Assembly: GCF_000801105.2 (NCBI RefSeq) | Contig: NC_079515.1 | Span: forward strand, 24,141,407 to 24,205,406 | Direction of reading: 5' to 3' | Source: Raphanus sativus | Taxonomy: Eukaryota; Streptophyta; Magnoliopsida; Brassicales; Brassicaceae | Length of the DNA: 64,000 nucleotides | Part shown: piece after piece, positions 33,340 through 45,395 of the stretch | How the letters are laid out: every line of letters starts with the position of its first letter | Position numbering within the stretch: the first letter of the stretch is position 1 | Made by a program: the position numbers and the translations under genes | Notes under the pieces: model-generated | Database searches by the model: none | Told to the model about the DNA's origin: nothing | The model's input: only the letters and a program-made list of their open reading frames with translations

Positions 33340-33780
33340 GTGGATAGAGTTATGTGGACGCCTCAACAATTTGTGGACAGAATAGAAGTAAGAAATATTT
33401 ATGGACTCCTTAGCAAACTGACATAATTCTCAAGCTCTCTTCCACAAAATATTTACTTTCTATCCCCTATGTGCATTTTCACAATCTGCCTTTTGTGTAT
33501 TTTTGTGATTGATACCCCAACCTATATAATATGTTAAACCTAACTCTAGGTAATTTGTATTATGTGGATGCAATAGAATTGGAAAAGTGTATACGGATGG
33601 AATAGATACAAACACGTTTTGTGGATGTAATAGACGTAAAAGAGTTTTGTGGACGGTAAGAAAGTTTTGTGGATATAATAGAATAGATTTAAGAAAGATT
33701 TTTGGATGGAATAAATTCATAGGTCTGACCACAATTTAACGGACATAGTAGAAGTAAGAAATATTTGTGGACGGAATAAA
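33340..33780. repeat. Degenerate tandem repeat field, GTGGA-GGAATAGA units
   Basis: At least eight imperfect copies of a 30-45 bp unit whose core is TTTTGTGGA(T/C)G(T/G)AATAGA(A/C)GTAAGAA. A longer phrase (ATAGTAGAAGTAAGAAATATTTGTGGACGGAATAAAT) is shared between about 33350-33410 and 33735-33780. Non-coding. Confidence 0.7.
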
Positions 33781-34530
33781 TGCACAGATCCGACCACAAT
33801 TTAGAATCAAACCGCAGTAAACCAATTTAAGAAAAGACATTTAATAAATGAAACACTAAACCGGGACGGTACCGGTTTCTTTTCACTTCCCACTATATAC
33901 CAAACCCCATCAAACCAAGCTTCATTTAACAAAATAGCTTTTAAGACAAAACACATGACGCAGAAGAGGAGAAAGTATGTAACAAGTGTAAAGTGGTCCG
34001 CGACGTAAACGAAAGACAAAAAAGTAGCCCATTACGTAAACGACTCTAGGATATATGATATAGGTCAATTTAAATTTTGAATATAAGATGTAGAATAAAT
34101 GCAGTTTTTCTATGATGCAGATTGAATTGCATTTCTTTTGTCATTTATTTTTTATATGCAGAATTAAAAAAATAATAATAAGTAATTTTTTTTGTAACTT
34201 TAAAATAATAATAATAATAAGTAATCTGCATGCAGATAAACGTTAAATTGTTTGATCTTGAAAGAAAAATAATAAAAAACAGTTGAAAAATTGATCTGCA
34301 TTAAATATATATAACTTATAGTTTAGTGGATTGATCCAAATAGTTAGAAAAAAAACTGAATAAAAGTAAAAAATAAAAGTTGATGGTCATAAAAGCTGTT
34401 ATGTGAGAAGGAGCGCACGGCTCTGTTCTGTAAGATAAAAGAGAGAAAAGAAAAAAAAGAACGAAACCCTAAGAGGATCGAGTCGTCGAATTTTTTTTGA
34501 TCGGAAGAAGAAGAAGAAGGGAAAGCAAAG

Positions 34531-37500
34531 ATGATGAACACTTCTAATGGAACGATATCTGCGCCATCTTCATCGTCTTCACCTGCCGCGAATCCTCAGT
34601 CTCCCGGGATTAAGACTTATTTCAAGACCCCCGAGGGCAAGTACAAGCTCCACTACGAGAAGACTCATTCTTCAGGCCTCCTTCACTATGCTCATGGCAA
34701 AACCGTTACTCAGGTGAACCAATTTGTTTTAGGGATTACCTTCGATTCGTTTCATCCGATCTCAATCCGATTTGGGTTTTTTGATTTTCTGATTTGCCCA
34801 ATCTGAAAATTCTAGTGATTCAGTGAAATTTGAATTGCGAATGCTTAAAGGTTGTGACTTTATCAAATGGGTTTCATTAGCATAGCTCAAAGGTTGTAAC
34901 TTTATCAAATGGGTTTCATTAGCATAGCTCAAATGTTGTAACTTTGATCAATGGGTTTCATTAGCATTGCTTAAAGGTTGTAACTTTATCAAATAGGTTT
35001 CATTAGCACAGCTTAAAGGTTGTAACTTTGATCAATGGGTTTTATTAGCTTTGAATAAGTGTTTCGTTTTTTTTTTGCGTTGTTAGGTAACTCTAGCTCA
35101 GCTCAAGGAAAGAGCTGCTCCTTCGACGCCAACTGGTACTTCGTCTGGTTACAGTGCGAGTAGTGGATTCCGTTCAGCTACAGCGAGGTTGCTAGGCACT
35201 GGGAATGGAAACCGTGCGCTTAGCTTTGTTGGGGGTAATGGAGGAGGCAAAAACGTGAGTGCTAGTTCGAGGATTAGTGGCTCCTTTGCAGCTGCTTCTA
35301 ACTCTAGCACTTCGGTGACGAATACGAACTTTGATGGGAAAGGAACTTACTTGGTCTTCAATGTGGGTGATGCTGTTTTTGTTTGTGACTTGAACTCGCA
35401 GGAAAAGGTAGTTACTGGTGGTCCTTGTGTTTCTTTTCAAGACAAGGATGTAGTGTTCTGGTATGGAGAATTTACTTTCTTTTTTGGTTGTGTAGGATCC
35501 AGTAAAGTCAATCCATTTCAGTAATTCGAATCCTATGTGCCATGCTTTTGATCCTGATGCTAAGGATGGGCATGATTTACTTATTGGGCTGAACTCTGGT
35601 GATGGTAAGAAGACTTTTGAGCTCGCTTTTTTTTTCTCAACCTCTCATCTAGGTGCCTTGTCATGTGGATTTATAGTTGGTGTGTTGTGTTATTGTAGTG
35701 TACACCGTGTCGCTTAGACAACAACTACAGGACGTCTCTAAGAAGCTAGTTGGAGCACTGCACTATAATAAGGACGGCTCCGTCAATAACAGGCAAGAGT
35801 CTTTCCCTGCTATCTCTTTATTGTGTTATTATTCATCTGGTTCATGTTTTTTACAAGGATCTGTTTGGGTGTTTTCGTTTGTACTTCTGCTAGTGTTTTG
35901 TCAGTGAGGCAAACTCAGGCAATTTATCTGCTCGATGTATGCTCTAGGCAGTTCTCAGTGACAGTAGATTAGTCAGATTATTACAGACAGGATGTAGTCT
36001 CAGAGGAGAATGATGTTAGTTGGTTAAGATGAAACATAAATCGACAAACGAAAGAAGTTTAGATAATTCATTATTTTGTTGTTGACTTGCTATGGAGGTA
36101 TATGCTCCAGGAAACTCTTGACAGTAGATTAGATAGTTTACTACAGAACATGAAGTCGTCTCTGTGGATAACAGTTTTAGTTGGTTTGAGTTGAAACATG
36201 AAACTGGCCAAAAGTGCTTTTGAACTCTGGAACTTAATTTTGTTTTGGTGTCACTGTCATTTCCTCTTTAAGATTAAAATAAATTTTGTTGCTTTGTCAC
36301 CAGCCGTTGTACAAGTATTGCTTGGGTGCCTGGAGGTGATGGAGCATTTGTCGTTGCTCATGCTGATGGCAATTTGTACGTGTATGAGAAGGCAAGCTCA
36401 GAGTTCAGAAAACTATTTCTTACCTATATTACTTATAATTTTTCTGATTTTGTCTAATATTTGATCCTGATTAATTAAACTTATAGAACAAAGACGGTGC
36501 CACTGATTCAACATTTCCTGCTATAAGAGATCCTACACAGTTTTCGGTTGACAAGGCAAAATATAGCAAGGTACTTGAGTTAGAGCAACCATTTCCTTAG
36601 ATCCTTATATAGGTGCTGGAGGCGATGTTACATGCCTATCCTCTGATAGTAATAGTATCATCAGTTATATTATTAAAATGAGAAATTCGTACTTTCTTTT
36701 CTATCCCTGAGTACATTCGGATGTACCGTTGTTGATTCCCGTGAGTATTTATTTATGCAGAGTAATCCTGTAGCGAGATGGCATATCTGTCAAGGTTCAA
36801 TCAACAGCATTGCATTCTCAAACGATGGGTCACACTTGGCCACTGTTGGAAGAGATGGTAAAAGACACATATATTCTGCTGCTTAGTTCTTCTTCTTTCT
36901 CTAGGTGTTCCTTAACTAATCATAAAGCTTTCTTACCATTTACAGGCTATCTTCGAGTTTTTGACTTTTCAACCCAGAAGCTAGTATGCGGTGGAAAAAG
37001 TTATTATGGTGCTCTGCTCTGCTGTTCTTGGAGGTGACTGTAAAACAATTCCTTTAGAAAATTTCATTCTTTTTTGCTCAGAATGATACTGTACATTGAC
37101 AAAACGTGATTATATATATTGACAGTATGGATGGGAAGTACATATTGACTGGAGGAGAAGATGACTTGGTTCAAGTATGGAGCATGGAAGATCGTAAGGT
37201 CGTGGCGTGGGGTGAGGGACATAACTCGTGGGTAAGGTTTTTTGATTTTTTTTTTTTATTTTTTTTCAAATGCACACTCTTCAGTTGATTCATGTTGGAA
37301 CGTTTGCTCTCAGGTAAGTGGAGTAGCGTTTGATTCCTATTGGTCGTCACCAAATACGGATGGGTCAGGGGAGCATGTCATGTACCGGTTTGGATCAGTT
37401 GGTCAGGTATTATGCTTCATACACCTTTGCATTTAGCTACTACTTGAAATATATGCTTTTAATATATCCACAAACTTTTCTGAATCCTCAGGACACACAG

Positions 37501-37911
37501 CTGCTTCTCTGGGACCTTGAAATGGACGAGATCGTGGTTCCACTCAGGCGACCACCAGGAGGATCTCCAACTTACAGCACGGGAAGCCAATCTGCGCACT
37601 GGGACAACGCCATACCGATGGGAACTCTTCAACCCGCTCCTTGCAAGCGTGATGTTCCAAAGCTCTCGCCAGTCATAGCTCACCGTGTTCACACAGAGCC
37701 TCTCTCGGGCCTGATGTTCACACAAGAATCAGTCGTAACAGCTTGTCGAGAAGGCCATATAAAGATCTGGACAAGGCCCAGTGCCTCAGAAACCCAGTCC
37801 AACAACAGCTCAGAAGCAAACCCTGCGATTGCTCTCTTGAGCTCAAGCTTCCCAAAAGACAATAAAGGGTCACTGAGCAGCAAGATCGGCGGTTCTAGTT
37901 TGAAGCAATGA
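34531..37911 (+). CDS. WD40-repeat protein, WDR20/DMWD-like (At3g53390-like)
   Basis: Eleven exons in frame: 34531-34713, 35087-35407, 35496-35604, 35699-35792, 36304-36391, 36487-36570, 36761-36857, 36946-37033, 37126-37231, 37314-37406, 37492-37911, giving 560 residues. The N-terminus is Ser/Pro-rich (residues 1-100), followed by WD40 repeats from about residue 110 ([102 protein letters not shown]). Introns 4 and 5 begin with GC rather than GT, both in an AG/GCAAG context. Animal WDR20 is an activating subunit of USP12/USP46 deubiquitinases and DMWD is its paralogue; a similar role in plants is inference. Position matches At3g53390, of similar length. Confidence 0.93.
34846..35050 (+). repeat. 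About five tandem 42-bp repeats in intron 1 of the WD40 gene
   Basis: The unit AAAGGTTGTAACTTTATCAA-ATGGGTTTCATTAGCATAGCTC is repeated about five times with few changes (some copies have TTTGATCAA). It is confined to the first intron. Confidence 0.9.
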
Positions 37912-38659
37912 TAGAGAAGATCATGTTTGCTGTCTGATCAACCAGGTGCTATTATTTTAGTCAATGTTTTCTCCCATCTAAAAGTGGTAAAAGGAAAAGC
38001 CCTGTGAATAAAAAAATTCTGCTGGGTTTTGTTTTTTATTTTATTTAAAAAAGAGAGATCAAAAACCTGACTGTATATGGGAGGCTGACAAAGTTGTGGG
38101 CATAGAAAAGAAGAAGAAGATTGGGTGAGACGAGAGGAGACTTTTAATTTTTCTGATGTAAATTATAAGAAGAAGAAAAGGTGTTATGGTTTTCAGGGTT
38201 TTATGTCCAGAAGACTTTCTTTATCAGAGCCAATAATGGTGCTTCAGAAGAATTGACACTCTTTTTATTTTCATGCAGTTTGCAGACACACTACTAAACG
38301 TTCGATGCCTTCTTTATCATTTTTTTTCTAATTATCTCGTTTCTCAGAAATAATGTTATAATTCTGCAATTTTGTTTTTTTGAGTGAATATACCAACCAA
38401 AAGTCCCGTGGCCTTTGTTGTCTCTTTTGTTTTGTGTTAATAGGTTTAATTTAAACTTCTCATAGCTTAGCACGAGATTGTTTCAATGGTCCGAGGAAAC
38501 GGTACCGGTGGAGTGGAGTCCACCAGCAACCACAGGTCGTTCTTTTCAGTTTCGATTTTTTTTGGTATAGAAATTTTTGATCTAACTAAATACTTAAAAT
38601 TTTTGGTTCAGACTTTAAATCAGGTATTTTTGGGTCGGTTTCGGTTTGATTTTTGGATA
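37912..38659. other. WD40 3' UTR and spacer
   Basis: 3' UTR with several A-rich signals, then AT-rich spacer. At 38486 an ATG opens a short reading frame (MVRGNGTGGVESTSNHR) followed by a GT and may be the first exon of the pseudogene downstream. Confidence 0.45.
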
Positions 38660-39280
38660 CAAGTAAAATGCCTAGCTAGACAGACATATAGGAATTGTGA
38701 AACCTTTAAGCTCTGGTGGATAGCAGACAGTCATAAACTTCCAGCTGATTGCTCATCTGTACTCTAACAGCCGTCCTTACATTGGATTAATAGAGCCTCT
38801 TCTCGTGGAGAAGCGTTCCGATTTTGACAGAAGGATTCATTACTTGCCTGAGATTCTAGGAAGAGGCCGGTTTTTTATTGATATCGGAGCAGCGGATCAT
38901 CTGATGACAACCAGATCGAACTGGTTCTTCCCTTCTTATCCAATCGATAAGACAGCTTTTAAATACCTACTCTGTGCATCACAACACATCGGTCTTGACT
39001 TCTTATGTCAAAAGCCCTGGTGTAACCTTCATCTATCACCCGGGACTAGCAGCGACAAAAGCTAGTCTTGGAGATCAAGAAGAGCCTTTTGTAGAAGATG
39101 ATAGCTTTGATTTTCTAGCATGGTTCAAGGAAACAGCAAGCTTTGCTGATAAAGACAAGAGCGATTTGCTTGGTTGATGAACTGTTTCTAAACTGTACAG
39201 GGTACATAGACTGCACCAGAATCATTAAAACTCTTAGAAGCAGTGGCGTCTTTGTTCATCAGTAGTGGGAAGACTAAAGA
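38660..39280 (+). pseudogene. Frameshifted remnant of an At3g53400/At5g03190-like gene
   Basis: Fragments of a conserved plant protein appear in three frames: RQTYRNCETFKLWW (38685 on), then after a frameshift NSRPYIGLIEPLLVEKRSDF and RRIHYLPEILGRGRFFIDIG, then after another shift near 38970 HHNTSVLTSYVKSPGVTFIY and LAWFKETASFAD. After TGA TGA and an internal deletion comes DELFLNCTGYIDC and LRSSGVFVHQ, followed by TAG. I recall these phrases from the methyltransferase-like family of At5g03190 (the CPuORF47 main ORF) and At3g53400. Its place between the At3g53390-like WD40 gene and the At3g53420-like aquaporin supports At3g53400. Several stops and shifts make it non-functional. Confidence 0.7.
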
Positions 39281-39851
39281 GCTCAGCATAAATTGAACTT
39301 CAAAGATACTGAAAACTATGTTTTTGTATGTTTGCTACAATCTTTGCTCATGTAATAGAGCAAAGCTACGGTTCTACACTTCTACTTCTACTTCTACCTA
39401 AAATAAGCAGTTGCCACTATGAACCTTGTGTATGTTCTTTTCAATGAAGTTGCTACGTTGTGTGTTTCTTCTACTAGTTTTAGTGCTCTGATTTTCAAGT
39501 TTCAACCAGTACCAAGTCGCCTAATGATATTACTTATTATAAATAGTACTCTGTTAATAACTTGGGAAAATTTTGCTTCCTCTTTGGTATCTATTATCCT
39601 TGATCAGTATACATGAAAACCCAAACTCAACCATAACCTTTTTTTGATTTTCAATTCCAGTCACTTGATAAACTTGGCATTGGCCTAATATAAGAACAAT
39701 TACACTCAACGAAAATCCACAAAAGAGCAAGTAGAAAACACAAACAAGAAGATAACAAACTGGAACTGATTTGGATAATTTTGTACATAGAGAAAAAAGA
39801 TTTATCATCTTTATTATTTCAGAATCTGCTACGGTGGAGATGAGAGATTAT
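39281..39851. other. Spacer and PIP2 3' UTR
   Basis: AT-rich DNA between the pseudogene and the aquaporin stop codon. No LUL2-type RING gene (At3g53410 in Arabidopsis, as I recall) is visible here. Confidence 0.5.
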
Positions 39852-41356
39852 TTAGACGTTTGCAGCACTTCTGAAAGATCCGAGAGACTTGGAACCTGAA
39901 GCCCTCAGAACGAACTGATGGTAGAATGCAGCTATCGCAGCTCCAATAAATGGTCCCACCCAAAATATCCACTGTTACATTTTATTTAATCATATCATGA
40001 AATCAAAGTTAGTTAAAATGACTAACTATTACCATAAAATAATTAAATAAATATAATGTGAAAAAGGAGGTCACATACGTGGTCATCCCAGGGCTTGCTC
40101 TCGTTGAAGATGACGGCTGCTCCGAAACTCCTTGCCGGGTTAATACCAGTTCCGGTGATGGGAATGGTAGCCAAGTGCACCATGAACACCGCAAATCCAA
40201 TTGGAAGTGGCGCCAACACCTTTTCATTTCATTTATATTAAGGTATTATTATATGATTGATAACACATCAGTTTTTACAACACTTTGCTTTTTTTTTTAT
40301 AAACAAAACTATGTTGTTAAAGACTTACTGGAACGTGGGAGTCTCTGGCACTGCGTTTAGGGTCAGTGGCGGAGAAGACGGTGTAGACAAGAACGAAAGT
40401 ACCAATGATCTCTGCAGCTAGGCCTGTTCCTGTGCTGTAGCCGTCGGCTAGAGAGTTGGCTCCACCGCCGTAACGGACGTAGTAAGCGCTTTGGAAGGCT
40501 TTGACGAACCCAACTCCACATATCGCACCCAAACACTGAGCCACCATGTACAATATGGCTCTAACCAACGACACTTTACGTGCCAAGAGTAGCCCAAATG
40601 TCACTGCCGGGTTAATGTGACCACCTAAGGACAAAACAAAGTTCAAAATGTTATCAGTTGATAGTTTAAGACACGCCGTGTAATTAACTAACCGGTTTTA
40701 ATCCTGATTGGTACGCTCCGGTTAAGGGTATTTAACTCGGGATAAGCTAAACCGTCTTAATTAATCACAACCCTTATAATAAATGTTTATACAAACTCGT
40801 TTTCTGAACCACATGTATTGAGATGTTAACCGACAAAATCGATTACTAACTTTTAGACCATAGACAATTTAGAAATTTTAATATTTTAAAGAAATTTAGA
40901 AGCTGTATTATTCACATTTATTAACTTCAAAAGAAATTTGAAACTCAAGACTAATGTTTACTTAACAATTTTTTCTTCTAATGCAAATAGAAAAACTCAA
41001 CCACATGATTATAAACCGAGCCAAAATCAAGATTCAAGAAGTATCGTACCAGAGATACCGGCGGTGCAGTAAACAAGGATGAAGATCATGCCACCAAAAG
41101 CCCAAGCGATACCTAGGATACCAACTCCACCGCAGTCAACGCCGCCGGCAGTACTATCGGTCTCAATCTTGTAACCGATGACTGTCAAAACGGTGATGTA
41201 CAAGAAGAGGAGAGTAGCAACGAACTCGGCAATGACTGCTCTGTAAAAAGACCACTTGGTCAGCTCCTCCGGATCAAATAGAGGCGCCGGGGGTGGATCT
41301 TGATAGTCTCTTGTCTGAAAACCTTCTCCGGAAACGGCTTCCACGTCCTTCGCCAT
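39852..41356 (-). CDS. PIP2-1: Plasma-membrane aquaporin PIP2;1-like
   Basis: Four exons, 41050-41356, 40329-40624, 40079-40219 and 39852-39971, give 287 residues, identical in length to Arabidopsis PIP2;1. Six membrane spans with both NPA boxes (N107-P-A109 in GHINPAVTF and N228-P-A230 in [10 protein letters not shown]). The ar/R filter residues His216, Thr225 and Arg231 are those of water-selective PIPs. The N-terminus starts MAKDVEA, as in PIP2;1, and the C-terminus [13 protein letters not shown] keeps the phosphorylated Ser280 and Ser283. The protein forms tetrameric water (and H2O2/CO2) channels gated by pH, Ca2+ and phosphorylation. The exon 1/2 border falls in the Gly codon before HINPA, as in other PIP genes. 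Position fits At3g53420. Confidence 0.97.
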
Positions 41357-42789
41357 AACTACTTTCTTTGGTTTTTTCTTCTTTCCAACAAATGGTTTTT
41401 CTTTTGCTTCTCTGTTGTGTGGTTAGTGAGAGGAACATGTGCTCTGGTTTTATAGTAAGAGACTGAGAGCTCCTCTTGTTATTTTGCATGTATATTTAAA
41501 ATATTAAAAAATTGTAAAAATTATATACGTTATTGTATGTCTTATGGTCTTGTAATGGAATAAAGTTTTATGTTTTTTTCTTATTATAAAGTTTTATGTT
41601 CTCTAAATAAACAAATGAATATAGAGGAAATGTACGAGTGATTATGAAATTATGAGCTTACTAACTTTCACTAAACAATTATAAGCTAGTTGTCATGAAA
41701 TAAAAATTATGATTAATAATTTCTTGCTAATAGTAATAACTAATACGTAAACTAAAGAACCCTAGCTCCAGTTTTCCAATCATCAATTATCTAAACTAGC
41801 CAACGAACTCAAGAACCGGAAATAGTCACGTTTTACGTTATAGAAAATTACAATACTTCGTACCAAGTCCGAGACAAGAAAATGTTGATCCAAATCTACT
41901 GAACATTTTTTTGCCAAATATTTGAAGAATCTACTGAACATGCATATATATATATACTAATAAACTATAGTATGCAATTAGTTGGTTTATATATGATCTC
42001 ATAAGACAAGAACTTTATATCCACTCGTAAATACTTGTTTAAGGTAGAGTTCTATCTATCATAGTAGTATACTATAATAGTGCCAATCAGTGGTGATGGT
42101 GGAGTGCTATTAGAACCACAACTTTAGAAATATTTTAGTAATTTTGATTCATTTAAATTTGAACTTTTCTATATTTTCTGGTAGATAATGGAGGTTTATG
42201 TTTACTTTAACTTAGCCTCGCCGCCCCATCACCCAAATGTCGTTTTCATTTCGACCGACTCCAATAGTATACTACATGGTGCTCTTTTTTGTATATGATA
42301 TGCTCTCTTCTTTTTGTCTTTCAATACCATAAGCTGTCGTCTCCTCACATTTTTAAAAGCTGCAACTTTTTATGCCAATGCATTTAAAAACTATAGAATC
42401 TGCATCGACATTTTATTGATCTAGCATTTCATTCTTGTCAAAGTAAAACACATATATAGAATTCTAGAACTTTCTTTGGTTTAACTGCAACGAATCATGA
42501 CTAAGTTTTTAATGTCTATGATGCATGTTAAAGTCAGGTAAGATTTAGGCTCAGCAACATCACAATCACAACTTGAATTTGTTTACGATTATGAATAATG
42601 AATAATTGAAAGTATATCAGCAACGGATTATTACTAATTAGACCTAATGAAACAAGTATATTAGGTAAAACCTTGAACTATATGATACAATCATACAAAT
42701 ATAATACCAATTATCAAGGTGTCATGGAGAATAAACTAGCCACTAAGCCACACATACAAGAGCTTCAACGAATCCATTACATAAATAAC
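41357..42789. other. PIP2 promoter and spacer
   Basis: The 5' UTR and promoter of the aquaporin (41357-41520) are followed by AT-rich spacer. ATCTACTGAACAT repeats near 41896 and 41930. No gene. Confidence 0.5.
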
Positions 42790-42792
42790 TTA

Positions 42793-43080
42793 TTAGTGTG
42801 TTACACTAAAACCAGGGTGTAAAGAAACGAGAGGGGTCCAGATTCCACTGATGTCAAAACCATGTGATTTGTTAAAAGGTGACACGTGAAGGGGCGGCAC
42901 GCCGGAAACCGACTCGTCGCTAGCTCCGACAAACTTATCATCACCGTCCATTCGGATGAAATCCAACTCAGCATAGCCGTCTGTCTGCTCAACCACTTAC
43001 ATATTGCCACGTTGTGAGATAACCCACCAATCATTCTCTTCATCAATAATTCCAACCTCTTTGCGAAATTGAGAATTGCT
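42793..43080 (-). pseudogene. Unidentified coding remnant
   Basis: The minus strand reads KEVGIIDEENDWWVISQRGNM, then TAA, then in the same frame VVEQTDGYAELDFIRMDG, DKFVGASDESVSGVPPLHV and GFDISGIWTPLVSLHPGF before a stop. Codon use and the mix of acidic, Trp and Gly residues look like real protein on both sides of the stop, so this is probably the C-terminal end of a dead gene. I do not recognise the family. Confidence 0.35.
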
Positions 43081-44767
43081 GAAAACAGACTGAAGACGAA
43101 AACTGAATGAACATAAATAAAAGTGCAGAAAATACAAAGACGGAATATGTAGTTTCATGGTTATTATTTTGACACGTTTCGATGTCTTATCGTTATAGTT
43201 GCGTTGGACGGCTATTATTAGACTAGTATTCCACGTTAGTCGTATTCTTTTCGTTTTTGCTTAATTAGAATCATGAAAACGGGAAAGTCTATAATTTGGT
43301 TCTGTCATGTGGATATAAATTTATGATATGAATAGTAAGAGACTGAACTCAAGAAAAAAAAATGAGTGGCTCAAAAGAAAGATATGTCTTATTATATTGT
43401 TAAAGCATCTTGGACAAGTAAATGTATTACTATGCTTACACATTCTTTTTTTTATCGACTTATATATTTACACTTTCTATTAACAGAAAAGAAAACCAGC
43501 ATACACATTACTAAATGTTCTATAAATAACTCGACGTGTATAAAATGTTTGAATTTTTGTCCTTTACTCACTCAAATGATGTTATGCCAGAATATAAGCA
43601 CACAGAGCCGATCCTAGGCAAAACGAATGAAACATTAACCTCAAAATTTCTCAATTTTTTTTCCAAAAAAATTACACAAACATAAAATCCTAAATTTTAA
43701 AAATTGATTATTTTTTTGCTAAATCGTTTACAGCCTCTAAAATCTTAGACCGGGCTGGCTATCTATATAACAAGATACAAACGCTATCTATATAACAAGA
43801 TACAAATCATATCTCGATTTATCTGTCTCAAAATTAATAATCTACTATGCATACAAATAATAGCCCTTTTCGAGTTACATGATATAGTTCATATTTATAT
43901 TGTAGTGTCCGGCGAGTGTTTAACTGTTTACTAGATATCGGTAAAAATTCCTCTAAAAAGTCATCACTGATCATTGATAAAACCACCAAATCATTAGTAT
44001 TAAAACTGGAGATAGATTAGTTTTGATCCACAGCTTTACATCCTTTATTCATATATACACTAAATTTAAGATTTGAAATATGGTTGATCCTAATGTGTTT
44101 TGACTGTTCGTATTAACATAATAGATATACGTACGATCTTTACTGCATGATCTAAAGATAAGGTATATACGATTTATGTACTACAATTACTCTTTTCATC
44201 AACGAGTATAATTCCCAAGCGTTTGATTGGTTGATTGGTTCTCGAAGGTCATAGTTTGCGGCCTGTCAAGTTCAAAAACGTGCCTTCTCACCTACAGCTT
44301 TTTTAGTTGAGATACGTACTATAAGGTGGACAAAAGTCACGTCTTGTCCTGTTTTGTCTTTATTTCGTATTTGAATTTTCATTATTTTCAAAAATGACAT
44401 TTTAATCATAAGGAAGGGTTTGTGTTGAAGCTCTCTGATGAAGGAAGGGTTTGTGCTGAAGTTAGTGACTTCGATGGCTGTGGATGAGATGAGATCTCGA
44501 CTGAGTTTCGATGAAGATCCCCGTGGAAAAGTCAGGTGAAGCAGATAGTCTGTAGCTACAGCCTCCGGTGTTTACCGGAATGAAGATCAGACTTGCGCCA
44601 AAAAAACGGAGGTTTCCGCCGTGTCTGTTGACGGTAAAGCGTAGCGGTGTCGGTCGGAATGATGTGGGCTTAAGCGTGTCTCCTCGAAGCAGAGGATTGA
44701 AACACGTGGAAGCAACTTCTCGACTGTCAGTTGTGGTGTTTGGGTTTGAAAAACGGTTGGACATCTA
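43081..44767. other. Spacer with small tandem duplication and a GC-richer island
   Basis: AT-rich, with a 25-bp tandem duplication at about 43754-43804 (GCTATCTATATAACAAGATA twice). A GC-richer block at 44400-44767 is open on both strands for about 90-100 codons and contains GAAGGAAGGGTTTGTG twice (44411, 44443). No recognised gene. Confidence 0.45.
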
Positions 44768-44894
44768 TCTATACTATTATTTGCGAAGCGATTTTTTGCA
44801 ACGGAGCTCCCACGTTAAAAATTACACTAGCTAAATATGATGCTACCTTTAATGATTTTATATATAATTTATTATATAATTAAAAACGAAATTT

Positions 44895-45395
44895 ATGTCA
44901 ATAATATTATATTTATATGTTATATTGGATTATAAATTAATATTGTCAAAATTATAAAGATAATTCTTATATATATTGTGTTGTTATCTGAAAGTAATAT
45001 TAAAAAAACGAATTTTTAAGTTAATTTGAAGTTAATAATAATATATTTATATGTTATATTAGATTATAAATTAATAATTTCAAAATTATAAATATAATTC
45101 TTATATATATTGTATTGTTATCTGAAAGTAATATTTTTTTAAAAAATGAAAGTTAAAAATTAATTTTAAGTTAATAGTATAGATTTATATGTTATATTAG
45201 ATTATAAATTAATATTTTCAAAAATAAAAGTTAATTCTTACATATATTAAGTTGTTATCTAAAAATAATATTTTTTTAAATTTTAAATTTTAAATTAATA
45301 ATATTATATTTATGTGTTATATTAGATTATAAATTAATATTGTCAAAATGATAATTCTTATATATATTGTGTTGTTATCTGAAAATAATATTTTT
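44895..45395 (+). repeat. Tandem 120-137 bp repeats inside the Helitron
   Basis: Four adjacent units each contain TTTATATGTTATATT(G/A)GATTATAAATTAAT and end TATATTGTGTTGTTATCTGAAA(G/A)TAATATT. The TTGTTATCT mark lies at 44981, 45115, 45252 and 45372. Further partial copies occur near 45850 and 46418. Confidence 0.85.

Larger units (their letters stand above)
32328..34530. other. Spacer between S1FA and the WD40 gene
   Basis: Includes the S1FA promoter, an unassigned 160-codon frame (32777-33259), a degenerate repeat field (33340-33780), then AT-rich DNA and the WD40 5' UTR (with AAACCCTAAG at 34465-34474). In Arabidopsis a lectin receptor kinase (At3g53380) lies in this interval as I recall; no kinase or lectin sequence is visible here. 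Confidence 0.55.

Noticed and set aside
44895..45395. A CRISPR-type array
   Set aside because: The repeats are contiguous AT-rich tandem units inside a plant Helitron, with no spacers and no cas genes.
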